Shown here piece after piece: positions 29,320-41,740 of a stretch of 64,000 nucleotides of DNA (its first letter is position 1; each line of letters starts with the position of its first letter). The stretch is from Macrocystis pyrifera. Taxonomy: Eukaryota > Sar > Phaeophyceae > Laminariales > Laminariaceae. A model generated the notes under the pieces. The model was not told the origin of the DNA. It did not search any database and saw nothing but the letters and a program-made list of their open reading frames with translations. Both the position numbers and the translations under genes were made by a program. The DNA is taken from positions 4,220,041 through 4,284,040 of the forward strand of contig JASSKH010000017.1 of assembly GCA_031763025.1 (NCBI GenBank), written 5' to 3'.

Positions 29320-31718
29320 GGCTAGGAGTTATATCCAGAGGAGGCGGGTGTGGATGCGGAGCGGGGGACAACGACACCGTACCATGCGGTGCTGGGCGGG
29401 GCGCCGGTGGAGAGGAGGCGGGAGTGCCATCGTCGATCGTGCCGGGGTCTGAAAAAACAGTTCACCACGAGTGGCGGCGGGTCTGGGTGCTGGGTCTGTT
29501 GAAGTGCTGCCGGCCAGGAATGAAGAGGAGTTTTTGGCTGGAAGGCTTTTTCGTTCGAGGGATTACGCGTCGCGTGGTGTCGAAACTGAGAGGGCAGGTT
29601 TGGCGCCTGCGTATTTGTTTATTTCTTAGTGCGATGGCCTCTGTCGTCAGAAACCGGTGCCGGGGACAGAGAGGAAAGGAGATGATATTTAATGCAAGGT
29701 ACACCAGGTATTTATCTGCTGATGGTGGAAACGGGCGGAGGCTGGGTGGAACATGATCTGCTCAGTTTTGGTCGGCTCGGCGTGTAGTTGTGCTTCCTTC
29801 CGAGCCACGATCAGGGTACAATGCTTTTGGCTACAGCTGTTGTTGCTTGGTGGCGGGATCCAGAGCTAGCCAAAGTGCTTGGGCTGGACGACAGGAAGTA
29901 AGAGCAACGCCTGCGAAGAGAGGGGCAATGAAACGGCTTCATATGTACGAAGTATGTATTCTACATTAGTGCCGGGTACGTACGTCCCAAGAGACTCCCA
30001 TTTATCGCCATCCGCGGGTGCGCACGCCGCACACACTATTTAACGCATGCGGCATGACTGCTCTGCAGCATCGCGCCAAGCACACACCAGGTATCACATG
30101 CGTGACTTGTTGCGGCAGTCACGAGTCACGAACAGGTGTGCACCACACGCCGAATATCTCCAGCAAAGCCTGGACCGTGCGGCCCCAAAGCACCGCTAAA
30201 ACTTCATTTTTATCGCTCCTCAAAAATGTTGTCGTATTTGTCGCGCCCGTGCAGCACGAGCAACACGAGCCACGACCAGCTGCGACATGCGTCCGTCCTC
30301 TTGACGCGAAACTCCCCCCCCCCCCCCCGAACAGAGAACACCGATGTTGTGCTACATACATATGAACACACCATCCCACGAGGCAACCTCAGCGCTCTTG
30401 AGAGCGATAAATCCAATCCTATTATCAAAACGCCATCTAATATAAAACCCCCGTCAATCTCGGGCCTCCCCCGCCAAAGCGAGCTGCACCACACGTGGAA
30501 ATAATTTTCCCAGCTCACGCCCATCGATGACGATATATATATATATACGAAGTATCAGATGGCAAGTCCTGTCCTTCGCCCAAAAACGTCTTCACTATTT
30601 TACTACCAATAGTTACTTGACAAAAAGTAGCACGGGACCCCCTTCCTACTAATAGCCAGCATTTGCCCTATATACCTGGTAGCTGGTATCTGTTAATTTC
30701 CCTCATTAAAAGGGTAGCAGATACCTGGTACACAGTAATCACCGTCCGTAATGAAATATGCCCCAACGTCTTGCAACGTTCAACTACACCAGCATCAGCA
30801 ACACTTAATACCCCTTTGGGCAACCCGCTGAACTATAAAAAACTAAATCGAGAGCTGGTTTTACGTCCCTTAGGCTGCCCGCCGAACCAACAAAATCGAG
30901 GGCTCGTGGCCGAACCCATGCCCCTGAACTTCTCTGCGCTACGACACATTTTTGCGATTCGCCCTCACGCACGAAAGAATCCTACCCTGCCCTGTCAAGA
31001 AAAGACGACGACCGCGATTCAACAGTGCCACGCGAGCATAGCAGCGGTAGGATGTGGAAATCCCAAAAATGTGGTACGCAAAATGTGATACGCACCAAAC
31101 CCCTCAACAAAAACGCCACTGCGAAGCAATCCTTTGCCAAGCATCCGCAAGCAATTATTATCACAAGTCACGCGCAGTCAACCCTTTTATAACTGCACCC
31201 AACCACGTTTCTGGGGACAATACTTGTAATTAGTGCGGGGTCATTCCCGCAGTAGTACGTACGAGTAAGAAAAAAAAAAACAGGACATCCACGCGAATCC
31301 GTCCCGGTTAGAGAGTGTCAATCGTATCCTCGATGATGCTGTTGCACGCGCCCACCTCACTCATAGGGCCGTGCTTACCCTATACATGCGTGGGACGTGA
31401 AAATATCCACGAGTACCCGCAGCAGTCTTTTCTCTGACAGATGGTATCGAAGGCGGATGAAATATAACAACACAACCGTCACCGTAACCGTCGCAATCCA
31501 GCAGCGCAATGGCACCCTCACACCGATCCACAACGTGGGCCGCAAACCCACACGGGAGGCCGCGCGCCCCAGCTCCGACTCGAGGCCAACAACTCACGGA
31601 ACACGGGGGGGGGGGGGGAACGGACCCCGAAAATCCCAGCGTTCAGAGTCGTTTACGATCAACAAAACACGCCCGCCAAATCGTCTTCTGATCTTTGTAT
31701 ACACCCTTGCGAGTATAA
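29320..31718. other. Intergenic stretch, nothing recognised
   Basis: Contains several TACCWGGTA motifs (30671, 30728), a (TA)n run near 30535 and two short A or G runs. Open frames on both strands lack codon or motif support. Confidence 0.5.
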
Positions 31719-34700
31719 TCAGCAGCTTGGGCCCCCGGCGTCAAAAATCTGTCTTCCAGGGTCCATGACTCTCCGGCCTTTGCGCTGGGCCGCCGCGGCA
31801 GCCGCCGCAGCTGCCATTGCCTCCTGTTGCGCTCGCTCCTCCGCCTGCGCCCGCGCCCGCGCCCGCTCTCTCGCCGCTTGCGCTTGGGGGTTTCCAGCCG
31901 TTGCCCCCGCGCGAGAAGAGCGCCCCGAAGACTCGGCCGTTTGCTCCTCGACGAAGCTGTCCCAGGACGACCTTAGTCGTTGGAAGCGGCGTTCGAGGAG
32001 CTTGACGCGGAATTCGTTGTCGCCGGCCACGTCCGGGTGGCAGCGCTTGACCTCGACCCGGTACGCCGCGCGAAGCTGCTCGGGAGGGCAGGGAGGGCGG
32101 GAGGGCGTAAGCGCGGGCGCGGTGCGTGCGTGTGCGTGCGAGCGAGCGTGAGCTTGCGTGTGCGTGTGTGAAAGCCCATGTGTATATACGAGCGTGCGTT
32201 ATCTCCTTTAGGACAGGTGTACCTAAGTTTGGGAAACAAACTACTTAAAATTAGAGTACGAAAAATTGTTGGAGTGGTTACGTACGAGATATATAATAAG
32301 CCGATTGCTATACGATTATCATACCAGGTATATACGTACGTCGTACTGAAGTATACGTACTGCAAAAACAGTAGCTAACCCAAATTCCAGATTGTTTGTC
32401 CTCCAAGCATGGGTGCCGTTCAGTTCTGAAAGTTTCAAGACACGCGGAGAAAGAGCGTCGGGTCTCAGCGTGCAGCATGCATTCAGTAGTACGGCGGAGG
32501 AGGGGTGGGGGGGAGAACCACAGTGCCAGACAGGGGAATGGGGTAAAGTGGAGCACGCACGCTACGAGTATATAGGCGTGCGGCACGCCGGAGAACACGA
32601 AGACGTTACAGCCATGCCGGCGTTCTAAAACCATTGTGGTCCGTGCGACAAACGCGCGAGATGTGCTGCGCTGCTCTGGGAACGGCATGCGCTCTCATCG
32701 GTACGATAGTCAGTGCCGGTAAGAGCAAATCCCCGATCCCCGCCTATCCCCCCGCACACCCCTCGCAACTAGAAGAATGCTGACTAGATTCGCCACAAAA
32801 GTAGAGGGGACGCGGATCATCATCATTAAGTAGTTCCAACGGCTACGGCTGTGAGATCAGGTCCCTGGAGGACGAGGTTTCAAGTCACGGCGGCCATTGT
32901 CTCCACCGATGTTGTCAGTAGCCTTTGCGTGCAACCGCTGGGGGGTGACGACGTGAGGACAGGGGCCGCCTGTCTACAATGAGGTGTTTTGTTTCTTACT
33001 TACTGCTGTACCTATAGATTTGATATAGGCATTGACTATTCGCCTGGGAACACCCACATTCCCCTTCACCTCGTCAAATGTCGCGGTCGAGGGCAGGCCC
33101 AGCTGCGTCGCCAACTCCACCCTAACCGCGGTGCTAGCGGTGCCACCGGCGGTGCTCCGCCGACCCCTCTCCACTTCCAAGCGCTTCCGCGCCAGCGCTT
33201 CCTTCTCTCGAAACTTGAAGAGGTCGTTCGCGCTTGCCTCGGCCTCGGAATCCCGTGAGCCCTGCGCCTCTAGCTCTTCGTCGAACGCCGGTCGCGCTCG
33301 AGAGGTCAGCCGTAGCTCGGGGTCCGGCCGAGATTCGGAAGCTCTTTGTGCCGCCGAGGGGCCGCTGCGTTGGCCGCTCAGGCCCTTGTAACAAGATGCG
33401 TTCGTGTCCGGGTCGTTCAGGCTGCCGGGGCATTGATTGATGCGTGCGCGCGGGGGGTGGGACAGAGGCGACGAGGATGCGGTTCGTGAGGCCGGCGGCA
33501 GAGGAAGGAATGTAGGAAACGCATACGCAGTGGACTACTCATGATAGGCATGCCGCAGTACATTCAACAGCAGTGCGACTGCTGCTGCTGCTGTCGCCGC
33601 TGTTAAAGCTTCAGCTCTTCAGCTGCAGCAGGAAGGAACGTGGACTCGTGCCATATGATACTTGCCGGGAAGGTGGTTGTCCCCCACAATCAATAAGACT
33701 TGAGCTGCGACCAAATCGTACGCTGCTGCAGTAAACGCCTTGAAAATTGACCCGGGAAAAAAGCCACAGAAAGAGGTCAAGCGGACCACAGTATGCTCTT
33801 GTCCACTGCGCGCTGCAGCTGACCTTCAAAAGTCAGATAAGGAGGCGGCGCACCCGGTGCCTGGCACCGATACGCCATTAAGCACTGCCTCTTGGGGAGG
33901 CTCCACCACATTCTTTTCAAGCATTGTGTGCTCGGCGACAACTACTACTACTGTTCGTAGAGTCATGCAGTTGCTGTGCTATACGTACGTGGTACTCGTC
34001 CTACTTGCCTGCTGTGCGCATACAACAGCATAGCACGGAGATGGTTCGTTCAAAAGCAGTGCGAGGTATACGCCGCATGACAGAAACGTCACCACGCGCG
34101 TCGACACGCACAATAAACAGAAACCGTAGCTGGCACTCACGAAGCAGCAGCAGCACGACTCAGGACGACGGTCGGGCGACAGAGCCTGCAACATATCCGC
34201 ACCGGCACGGCATGCTCGCTGCCGTCCCGCCGCAGTTATCATGAGCGGCGAGTACTATTAATGACAGGTCACTCTGCTTGCCGCTTCACGACGTGCTCCA
34301 GACACATGAATCGATATTTTGCTGCTGTACAGCACCCCGTTCCATGCCACACGACTCACTGAACCTAGAGAAAAGAGACGAGCCACCCCTCCCTAGTCAC
34401 TCCTCTTCCCCCCCCTCCACCCCCACCTACCTCTTGAACTCGAAGACGGAGTGCTTACTCCAGGTGTAGTCCTCCTCTGGCGGCCCCCGCTTGGACGCAG
34501 GGATCGAGCTCCCGTAAAATGCCTCCTCGCGATTTCTCAGTCTCGCACGTTCTTGCTGCTCATCTTCGTCGCGAGGATGCGGAGTTTCGCCTTCACCTCC
34601 GCGACCTGCTGCCATCAGCCGTGAATTCTGCCGGCGAACGGCAGTACCGTCCATGCCGACATCGCGTGAGGATCTACGGTGCGTGGGGTAACCGCCGCCG

Positions 34701-35212
34701 CTGCCGCCGCCAATACCCCAGCAGTGCGGTGTTGATGCCGGAGAGTCGGGCCTCCTAGGGATGTTCGGGTGTTGGGTGGAATAGTCTCGCCGGCTGCAAT
34801 AGAGGACGGTCGAGCGAGAGCGTCTTGAGCGGCAATGATGGCGGTCGTCGTCACTTCGTTCCTCTCGTGGCCGATGATGCGGGCACCCTGGTCCGTGAAA
34901 CATCAAGCCGGATGTAGCGAGTACAGGTGAGGCGAATCTTGGACGGATGCGGCCGCAGCCTGACAGTGGTGCGGCGGAGCTTCGTAAGGGTGCGGCTGCC
35001 TTCAGCAGCATTGCCGTTGGCACACTCGTGAAGGCCGTCACGCTGGGGATGCCGGCTGAGCCCACGTCGAGCCATGAGACAATCGCAAGCCCTGAGGCTA
35101 ACATTGTGCACAAAATATCACGCAAGGTATACAACCCTCGTGGCGAGAGCTGCTGAATCCTTTCCCAAACAGAGATTGAAAGCAGGCAGCGTGCAATCCA
35201 GGTGCAGGCCAC
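31719..35212 (-). CDS. J-domain (DnaJ-like) protein, probably plastid-targeted, three exons
   Basis: Exon 1 is 34431-35212, exon 2 33070-33421, exon 3 31719-32075; all junction phases agree, giving about 495 residues. The exon 2/3 join restores a J domain: LGLPSTATFDE-LRAAYRVEVKRCHPDVAG, with the HPD tripeptide needed to stimulate Hsp70 ATPase, followed by RRFQRLRSSWDSF. The C-terminal tail is Ala/Arg/Glu-rich. The J domain sits near the C-terminus after about 370 mostly polar residues. The N-terminus has a hydrophobic segment and GIPSVTAFTSVP, an ASAFAP-like cleavage motif, suggesting plastid import. Exon 1 could hide another intron in its low-complexity middle (about 34600-34900). The role as an Hsp70 co-chaperone is inferred from the J domain. 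Confidence 0.8.
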
Positions 35213-35497
35213 ACACGATATAGCCGTGGTCGGTTGGTTTAGTCGCGCAGAATGGACTCCTCTACGCAGGTCAAAGTGGGTAAAAGTGCTACCAGGTACC
35301 TGGTACTGCTGTACAATGGGAATGACTAGTCATTCCCATTGCTGCTGTACGTGTATCGTCGTACGGGAGTTACAACGATAAATAGGCGTTTTCGATCATT
35401 TCCTTTCTCATCCGGCAACCAACCCAAACCCGCACCTGTGTGCTCCTCAGCCTCCGACTGACCGTTGTTGCGTTGCAGTGACGGATCAAGCGGTGCA
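35213..35497. promoter_or_regulatory. Divergent promoter region with two perfect palindromes
   Basis: 285 bp between the opposing start codons of the J-domain and Arg/Asp-rich genes. It contains the 16-bp palindrome TACCAGGTACCTGGTA (35290-35305) and, ten bases on, a perfect 26-bp palindrome at 35315-35340 centred on ACTAGT with arms AATGGGAATG/CATTCCCATT. Either could bind a dimeric regulator or form a cruciform. Confidence 0.5.
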
Positions 35498-36646
35498 ATG
35501 AAGAAGCAATACCGTCGCAGGCGCGCCGAGTCGTCCGAGTCGGATAATGGCCGAGAGGAGGGCGAAATGGAAGAACAATCTCGGTCTCCACCGAGCAAAC
35601 TGCCAAGGCGATCAGAGGGAGACGACAGACACCGCAAGACCGGCAGAGCAGCCGATGACCACGCGCCGAGGAGGAGAGACAGGGATCGCGACGACGCCGA
35701 CCATCGCCGCCGTGATGGAAGGAATCCCCGAGATGCTGCACCAGAGAGAATGCAACCAAGGAGGGACGGTGGTACCAGCTATGGCCGCTTGGCCGTGGGA
35801 GGTAGCGGGTCTCTCAGCTACCGTAATGGCGAACGGGAGAGAGAGACAGAGGCGAGAGAACGGGACGCAAGAGCAAGGGATACCCGGCGATCTGCGGTGG
35901 CGGCGGGAGATGATTTTAGGTACGACCCCCGGTCGGGTCGAAGGGTGTTGGTGCCACCCCGGGGCAAGGAGTATTGGCAGGATGCAGTGCTCGATAGAGA
36001 CAGAGAAAGAAATGGCAGAGACCGTGAGAGGGACAGGGACAGGGAGAGGGAGAGGGAGAAAAGCAACAAAGAGAGGGATAGGGAGAGCACCAGGGACAGG
36101 GAGAGGGAGAGCACGAGAGACAGGGCGAGGGAGAGCACGAGAGACAGGGAGAGGGAGAGCACCAGGGACAGGGAGAGGAAGAGTACCAGAGACAGGGACA
36201 GAGATAGGGACGGCAGCAGAGACAGAGACAGGGACCGAAACGGAGATAGCAGGGAGGAAAGAGACAGCAGTCGGCGTGATGGCGGGAGAGAGGGGTCGAG
36301 CGACTTCGCCCAGGACGCGGCCGGGGGTGCCAAGAAGAAGAGCACGACGGGCATCTTCTCCTACATCGCCAGCAGCGCTGCCGGGACGGCTACCGCCACC
36401 AACAACGAGGACAACAACAACAACAACAACAACCCGGAGGGCGGCGGTGACACGGCAGCAGACGCGGGGTCAGCGGCGGCCGCTGCGACGTCGCGGGCGG
36501 TGCGGCCGAACAGCTCAGCGCTCTCGAACATCCTTCGAAGCGACCGGCGCACCAATAGCCGCCTGGATCGCGAGCAGTTCGATGGGGCACAGTCGCGTTT
36601 GAGGAAGCTGGCTCCCCGAGGGGGACGAGGTCAAGGACAATTTCAG
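35498..36646 (+). CDS. Arg/Asp/Glu-rich SR-like protein, first exon(s)
   Basis: Starts with MKKQYRRRRAESSESDNGRE. It continues with a charged region rich in RD, RE and RS dipeptides, including a degenerate repeat of the type DRERESTR (about residues 180-250), then Asn, Gly and Ala tracts, and ends SALSNILRSDRRTNSRLDRE...GGRGQGQFQ before a CAG|GTGCG donor at phase 0. Such alternating-charge regions are typical of splicing and nuclear-speckle proteins, so a role in RNA processing is likely but inferred from composition. 383 codons are visible; downstream exons were not identified. The C2H2 exon at 39.2 kb does not join directly in phase but could follow an unseen exon. Confidence 0.72.
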
Positions 36647-38617
36647 GTGCGTTCTTTTTCAGTTGGAAGGGGAAAAAATAGTCAACTACTACTACTCGGT
36701 ACCTGACATGTTATTTTCGCGTCTTGTGGGCCGATTCCTATGCGGTTATTTGTTTTTTTCCGATCCAATTTGGGCTTTGATTGTCACCGATTGTGAGTGA
36801 TGCTCAAGGTGCAGGCAGTATGCTTTGTCGTCTATGAATGTATCCACGAGCTGGACCAGTGAGTGGTGTTGGAAAATTGAAGCAGTACGGTAATCCTCTT
36901 CTTGTCTATTAATTTAATTAGTGTGCGGCCTTCGGCTGTTTGAAGGATCGGTTATTATGAAATAACGGTTCCATCAAAAAGGCTTTGCCAGGGTTCGTGC
37001 GAGACGTTTGGGCGTTGGACTGGACCAAGCAGCGCCAGGAAAAGCTGCTGTGGGGCACAACTAAGCGCGCATGGCAAGCGAAGAGAACGTCGCGCGTAAG
37101 AGGGGAAAACACGGGCAAAACAGAAACGGTGCCCCTTCCAACAGGTATGTAAACTTGTGGACTACAGTAGTATGAACATTTCATCAGGGTGTTCGATGTT
37201 CTGGAGGCTTGAGTTTCTGTTGTGAGCGATGTACCCCTCGCCGTTTCACACGATGCTAACCCATGATACCTGCACCTCCGAGGCTCCGTGTGTCGGGAAC
37301 GGACAATGAAGTACTTACTACTGGAGAGTTTTGCTTGATGTGCCCGGTAGGTTCTATGATTTTTGCACGGGTAAAGAGGTTCAAGATACGAGTACCACGC
37401 TGTAAAACGTGTGCGACAGTACAGCAAGGGCGGGGTTGCGCGAGCTGTTTGTTGCGCTTCCGCGCCTTGCGTCGTAATTGCGTCGACACCTCCTGGTATC
37501 GCTTTTTCAGTAGATGAAGTACTACCTGGTACAGTATTATTGCCTAATTCAGCTGGTCCAAAGGTTTAATCCTTATCACTCACCTTCGATCCCGTCCGAA
37601 TTCGTTGTGGGTCTATTTCTCGTCGGCGACTCACTTGTCCTCCGGTTCTCGTTGTTCGTACAGTATCCTGTACTCGTATATCGGGAGGGTAGATTGTCCA
37701 GTTCTCGAAATGTAAAGCTAGTATTCGCTCATGCACAATACGATGTATTGCAATATGCGTGTGATGCGTGCGATATACAAGTTCAGCAGTGATATGCGAC
37801 AGTGGTTAATATTTCGTTCTTCTTGGCCGTGAAACACGTGGTAGATGGCCGACTCCCGAGATGCTGATCCCGCCTTTGTACGGCTCACAATCTTGGAAAT
37901 CTTAGGTAACGGCTGATTGCTGTTCTCCTTCCACTAGAGTGCAGCAGAGAGCTTCCGACAGCTTGACCCCCACTCATACTCTAGGCCCTTTGCACACAGC
38001 TAGTACGGATAGATACGGCACATCATTGCGTTTGTAGTATCTGATCACCTCGACGCCGTAACGGTAGACAGTAGTCGTCGATCTATATTTAAGTACTGTG
38101 TATGGTTCATGAGGACAAGATTGAATTGATGTCCGTTTTCCTGCGGACCTTTTTCGTTTTCCTTTAGAAGTGTACCCACGTTGTTGGGGACTAACTACTG
38201 TAGTTGGATTTGGTGTGAGACAATGTTTGCAGCGGTGAAATCATTTTTTCTTTGTATCGTGGCCGCCGCTCTGTACGTACCGGTAAATATACCAGGCACC
38301 AGGTATACGGTATACGCCTTCGTGACAAGTGGTACTGAAAGGCCCATTTTCGACCTATAGTACATCCAGCATTACCTGGTACATATTGTACAAGGTAAAC
38401 AATATTCTGTTCGTGCCCCTTGCTGCGAATCGAGTGCAAAATTGGATCAGCATCCATCATCTGCGTGGCTGTTTGTACCGAAGTAAGTAACCCCTTTAGA
38501 AGATTACAAGTTTACCCAGGCTTCGAAAGGACGAACTGTTGGAACTCATATTATATCAGTATCTGGTACTTAGTCCAGTATACACCTGGTATCAGGTATG
38601 TATTTTCCACTACACTA

Positions 38618-38721
38618 TTCCGGGGGACCATAGTAAATAGGACCAAATATTGTTAGTAAAAATAGGGAAATATATAGGTTTTTGTGTGTACCGTAGGTCC
38701 TATTTACTATGGTCTCCGTAA
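38618..38721. mobile_element. MITE (TTACGGGGG family)
   Basis: Copy starting TTCCGGGGGACCATAGTAAA and ending GGTCTCCGTAA. Confidence 0.85.
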
Positions 38722-38784
38722 TATCTACTCTAGTAGTACTTCGAAATATACCGGTAAGGGTTAGGAGCCCTCCTTCACCCCCCC

Positions 38785-38890
38785 CGATCGCTGAAAACCC
38801 GACGTGCTTTGTACCGGAATTGTAGGCATGCGAGGGTCTATGATCATACGACTACAACCATGCATGATAATGAGTACCCCCCTCCCACCC
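38785..38890 (+). mobile_element. SINE-like 3' fragment
   Basis: CTGAAAACCCGACGTGC to GCATGATAATGAGTACCCCC. Confidence 0.8.
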
Positions 38891-39080
38891 GATCGTTTGT
38901 CATATATTAATACCTTTCTAGCGGGCGAGCCGCTGCGAACGGTCGAACGTGTCCCGGTATCCCACCATCTCCTTTCGTACCGTGAAGAATGTCAGTCGTA
39001 AAACCAAGAAATGAGGGTATGAGAGCATCCGACAACGCTGACGAGAATGCCAATACCCCAAACTCCGGCTGCCGAACAAT

Positions 39081-39081
<1 letters not shown>

Positions 39082-39131
<50 letters not shown>
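39082..39131. repeat. 50-base C run
   Basis: Uninterrupted C run about 40 bp upstream of the C2H2 exon acceptor; no retroposon 3' end adjoins it. Confidence 0.95.
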
Positions 39132-39132
<1 letters not shown>

Positions 39133-39171
39133 CTCTCGCGACCCGTTTCCCACCTCCTTTATTTGTGCGAG

Positions 39172-39370
39172 CAGTACCGGATGCCGGCCGGACTTGACGG
39201 GTAGAAAGGACCACCCTTTCGTTTGCAACATATGCCAGATGTCCTTCCCAATGGCGACCCAGCTGAGCGACCACCTCGAGAGGGCCCACGGCATCTTCCG
39301 GCACCCGTCGCTCATCACCCCGAACAAAAGCCTGTCCGTAGGGCTGGCGGCAGACGTGCATAACGCCTGA
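39172..39370 (+). CDS. C2H2 zinc-finger terminal exon
   Basis: Plus-strand exon after a GTGCGAG or GAGCAG acceptor, running to a TGA. It encodes one classical finger, FVCNICQMSFPMATQLSDHL then ERAH (C-x2-C-x12-H-x4-H), followed by GIFRHPSLITPNKSLS. A single finger at the C-terminus suits a nucleic-acid or protein-binding role. Upstream exons are not identified; a 50-base C run (39082-39131) lies about 40 bp upstream of the acceptor. Confidence 0.65.
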
Positions 39371-41740
39371 ACCCCCCCCGAGACGTGCTGTTTCTTTTTT
39401 GTTGTGTACTAGGCGAGCGTAGAGCAAAAAAATGAACGCCTCCTCCTCCGCCGTCGCTACCGCCGTCGCAAGCGGCCGCGGTGGTCGCGGCGAGCGAGCG
39501 AAAATCGGGGGGTGGTTGTCTTACTCTTGCGCAAGAAGGGCTGGGCCACGGTGAACGACCCGTCCCCTATTCGGCCTCGACCGAGCGCGCGCGCGGGCCG
39601 TTTGCAGAGGGTTCCGTACCCTCCCGTGTATTGCGCGCTGAAAGGCTGAACGCCGGCAATAGGCGGGGCAGTGCATGCGCGTTTATGACCGCGCGTCTCG
39701 TGATCGGCGATTAGTTATGTGACCTCTGACCTACCATGCATGTTATGGGCTGCTGGATTTGTCACGGCATGTACACGGCGGCGAGCCAGCGTAGGCACCA
39801 TCTTGCCAGTATGAGCCTGGGGCGTACTGTGTACTCTTAGTGGAAAATTGTGGGAACCAATAATCCAAAATTGCCAATAATGTCAGCATATGGTTGGGGG
39901 TTAGGTGATGCGGTTGCGAAGAAGGGCCACAGATGGTGGGCTTGGGACCAGGGGGGGGAGGGAGGTGGGGGCAAGGAAATTACGGGGGATTGATGGATTT
40001 TGATTGGACAGTCGAAATTTCCTGGAATTTGCGCCTTTCTCACTCGGGGCATTTTATCGAGTTGCCCTCCTCCCACCTGCCGGGCCTGTTTTGCTCCATC
40101 GCGCAGTCATTCGCGGAGAACTCTGACGTAGTCGTACACGTAGCACTGCGCGTTACGTACGCGACTTTTCGGCTTTCCTCAGGTTCGCTTCCTTCCGTGT
40201 GCTCTTCGTCGCCTCAAATGGTATTTTAGATCATCTCTCCTAAAGACGCGTTTTGTTTTCGGTTCAGGCAAAGCAGGTATCGGAGTTTTCTGAATGGCTA
40301 ATTTTTTAGGTAGGAATTTTTGATTGATGGAAAATACCTGGTCGACATCCGGGATGGTGACAATCACTTTTCGGAAAAAAGTAAAAAATTGGAAGCAGAG
40401 CAACGTTTTTTGGTTGCTCGGAGTACGCGTAGCTTAACTGCTTTGTGCGTAAATCGGATCTCACCAGGAGGAAATGGCCGTACTTGAGTGCCCGTTTGGA
40501 CGGCGGGGGAGTGCGCTGTTTGGGCGTATGGTGGCGGGCGCAGCGAGGAGCCCTAATCAACTTTTGTTTTTGTGGGATCGTACGCCATTTCTCTAAGCAA
40601 GACGCGCGCGTGCACGTCGGTGAGAATATCCGCTTTTCAAGCACGAAGGCTCTCGCCTTTTGTAGGGTTTTGCGGAGGCGCGTCTCGGTTTGCGTTTCCA
40701 CACAGGGACGCGGCGCGATTTAGGCTGCGAGCGAGCTTCGGGGCTACCTGAATCTGTGAACATGCACCCCCCTTTGCTGCTCAAGCGAACATGTACACGA
40801 TGATGGGAGGCGGTGGAGCGCAAAACATCGCGAGAGCATTCAGCCCATCGAGGATGCCTCATTCAATATACACGGAGTACCGGTAATCAGGGCCACGACA
40901 TGTTTTTTTTTTGTGTTCTTCTGTTCATGTATATACCCTAAATGTATACCAGGTATGCTACACGATACCACCGAAACACGCTGGTCAAGACATGACACAG
41001 CCCGCCAGCCGGAACGGGGAAAACAGGAAGAATCCCACCATGGGTACGGGTATGAGTGCTCTCTTATCATGGTATCAGCGAATCAAAACGAACGAAAGCC
41101 AAGGCCCCCCGTGTGCGCATCGCTACCAAGACATCCAAGGCACCACAACCAACCTCGAGCGAAAACAACCAGAACGTACACAGAGGAAAACTCCCTTACC
41201 TTATTTGGTCGGCGAAAAATGTCAAACTCTAGTCAAAGTGTTAGTGACCTTGGAACGTGGCTGCAGTTGGTTGCAAAGCGAGGAAAAAAAGTGAGAGTTC
41301 CAATCTGGTAGGTACTACACACGAAAATAAAATACAGCGGCCTGAGGTCGTCTCCAGCACCAACCACGGCGCCTCTAGTTGATCGCAAACACCATCGGCT
41401 GGTTGCGAACATCATCGGAACGGAGTGAAGGCAGCTCCGCGGTCCCCATGGCACCCACCACCTCCACGCCGTCTGGCGGCAAGGCGAAAACACAGCACAA
41501 ATCTGAAACAGGACCCATCAAACGTATGCTCACTACTTGCAGAGTACGAACAAACAAGGAAAAAAGAAGGAAAATAACTGAATATTAATAGTGGCGGCCG
41601 GCCGTCTTCGTCGCGCTTCGTCGGTCTGCACTCTAAACTGGCGCACCGGCTCTTTTTACCACTCCCCCATTAACCCTCGTCCCCACTCTCGAAAAAACAT
41701 CGCTCTCCTCTACAAAAAACAAAACAAATGGTGACGTGAA
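39371..41740. other. Intergenic stretch, nothing recognised
   Basis: No supported exon. Contains TACCAGGTA at 40945 and several A or G runs. Confidence 0.45.

Larger units (their letters stand above)
36647..39171. other. Intron or intergenic stretch
   Basis: Downstream of the Arg/Asp-rich exon. It holds a MITE, a SINE-like tail and the 50-C run. Small exons of the upstream gene may be hidden here; I could not identify one. Confidence 0.4.

Noticed and set aside
35818-36354. Minus-strand LSLSL-rich open frame
   Set aside because: It is the complement of the Arg/Asp-rich coding exon.
36918-37427. 169-codon minus-strand frame
   Set aside because: No motif, no splice support and Cys/Arg/Ser composition typical of chance frames.
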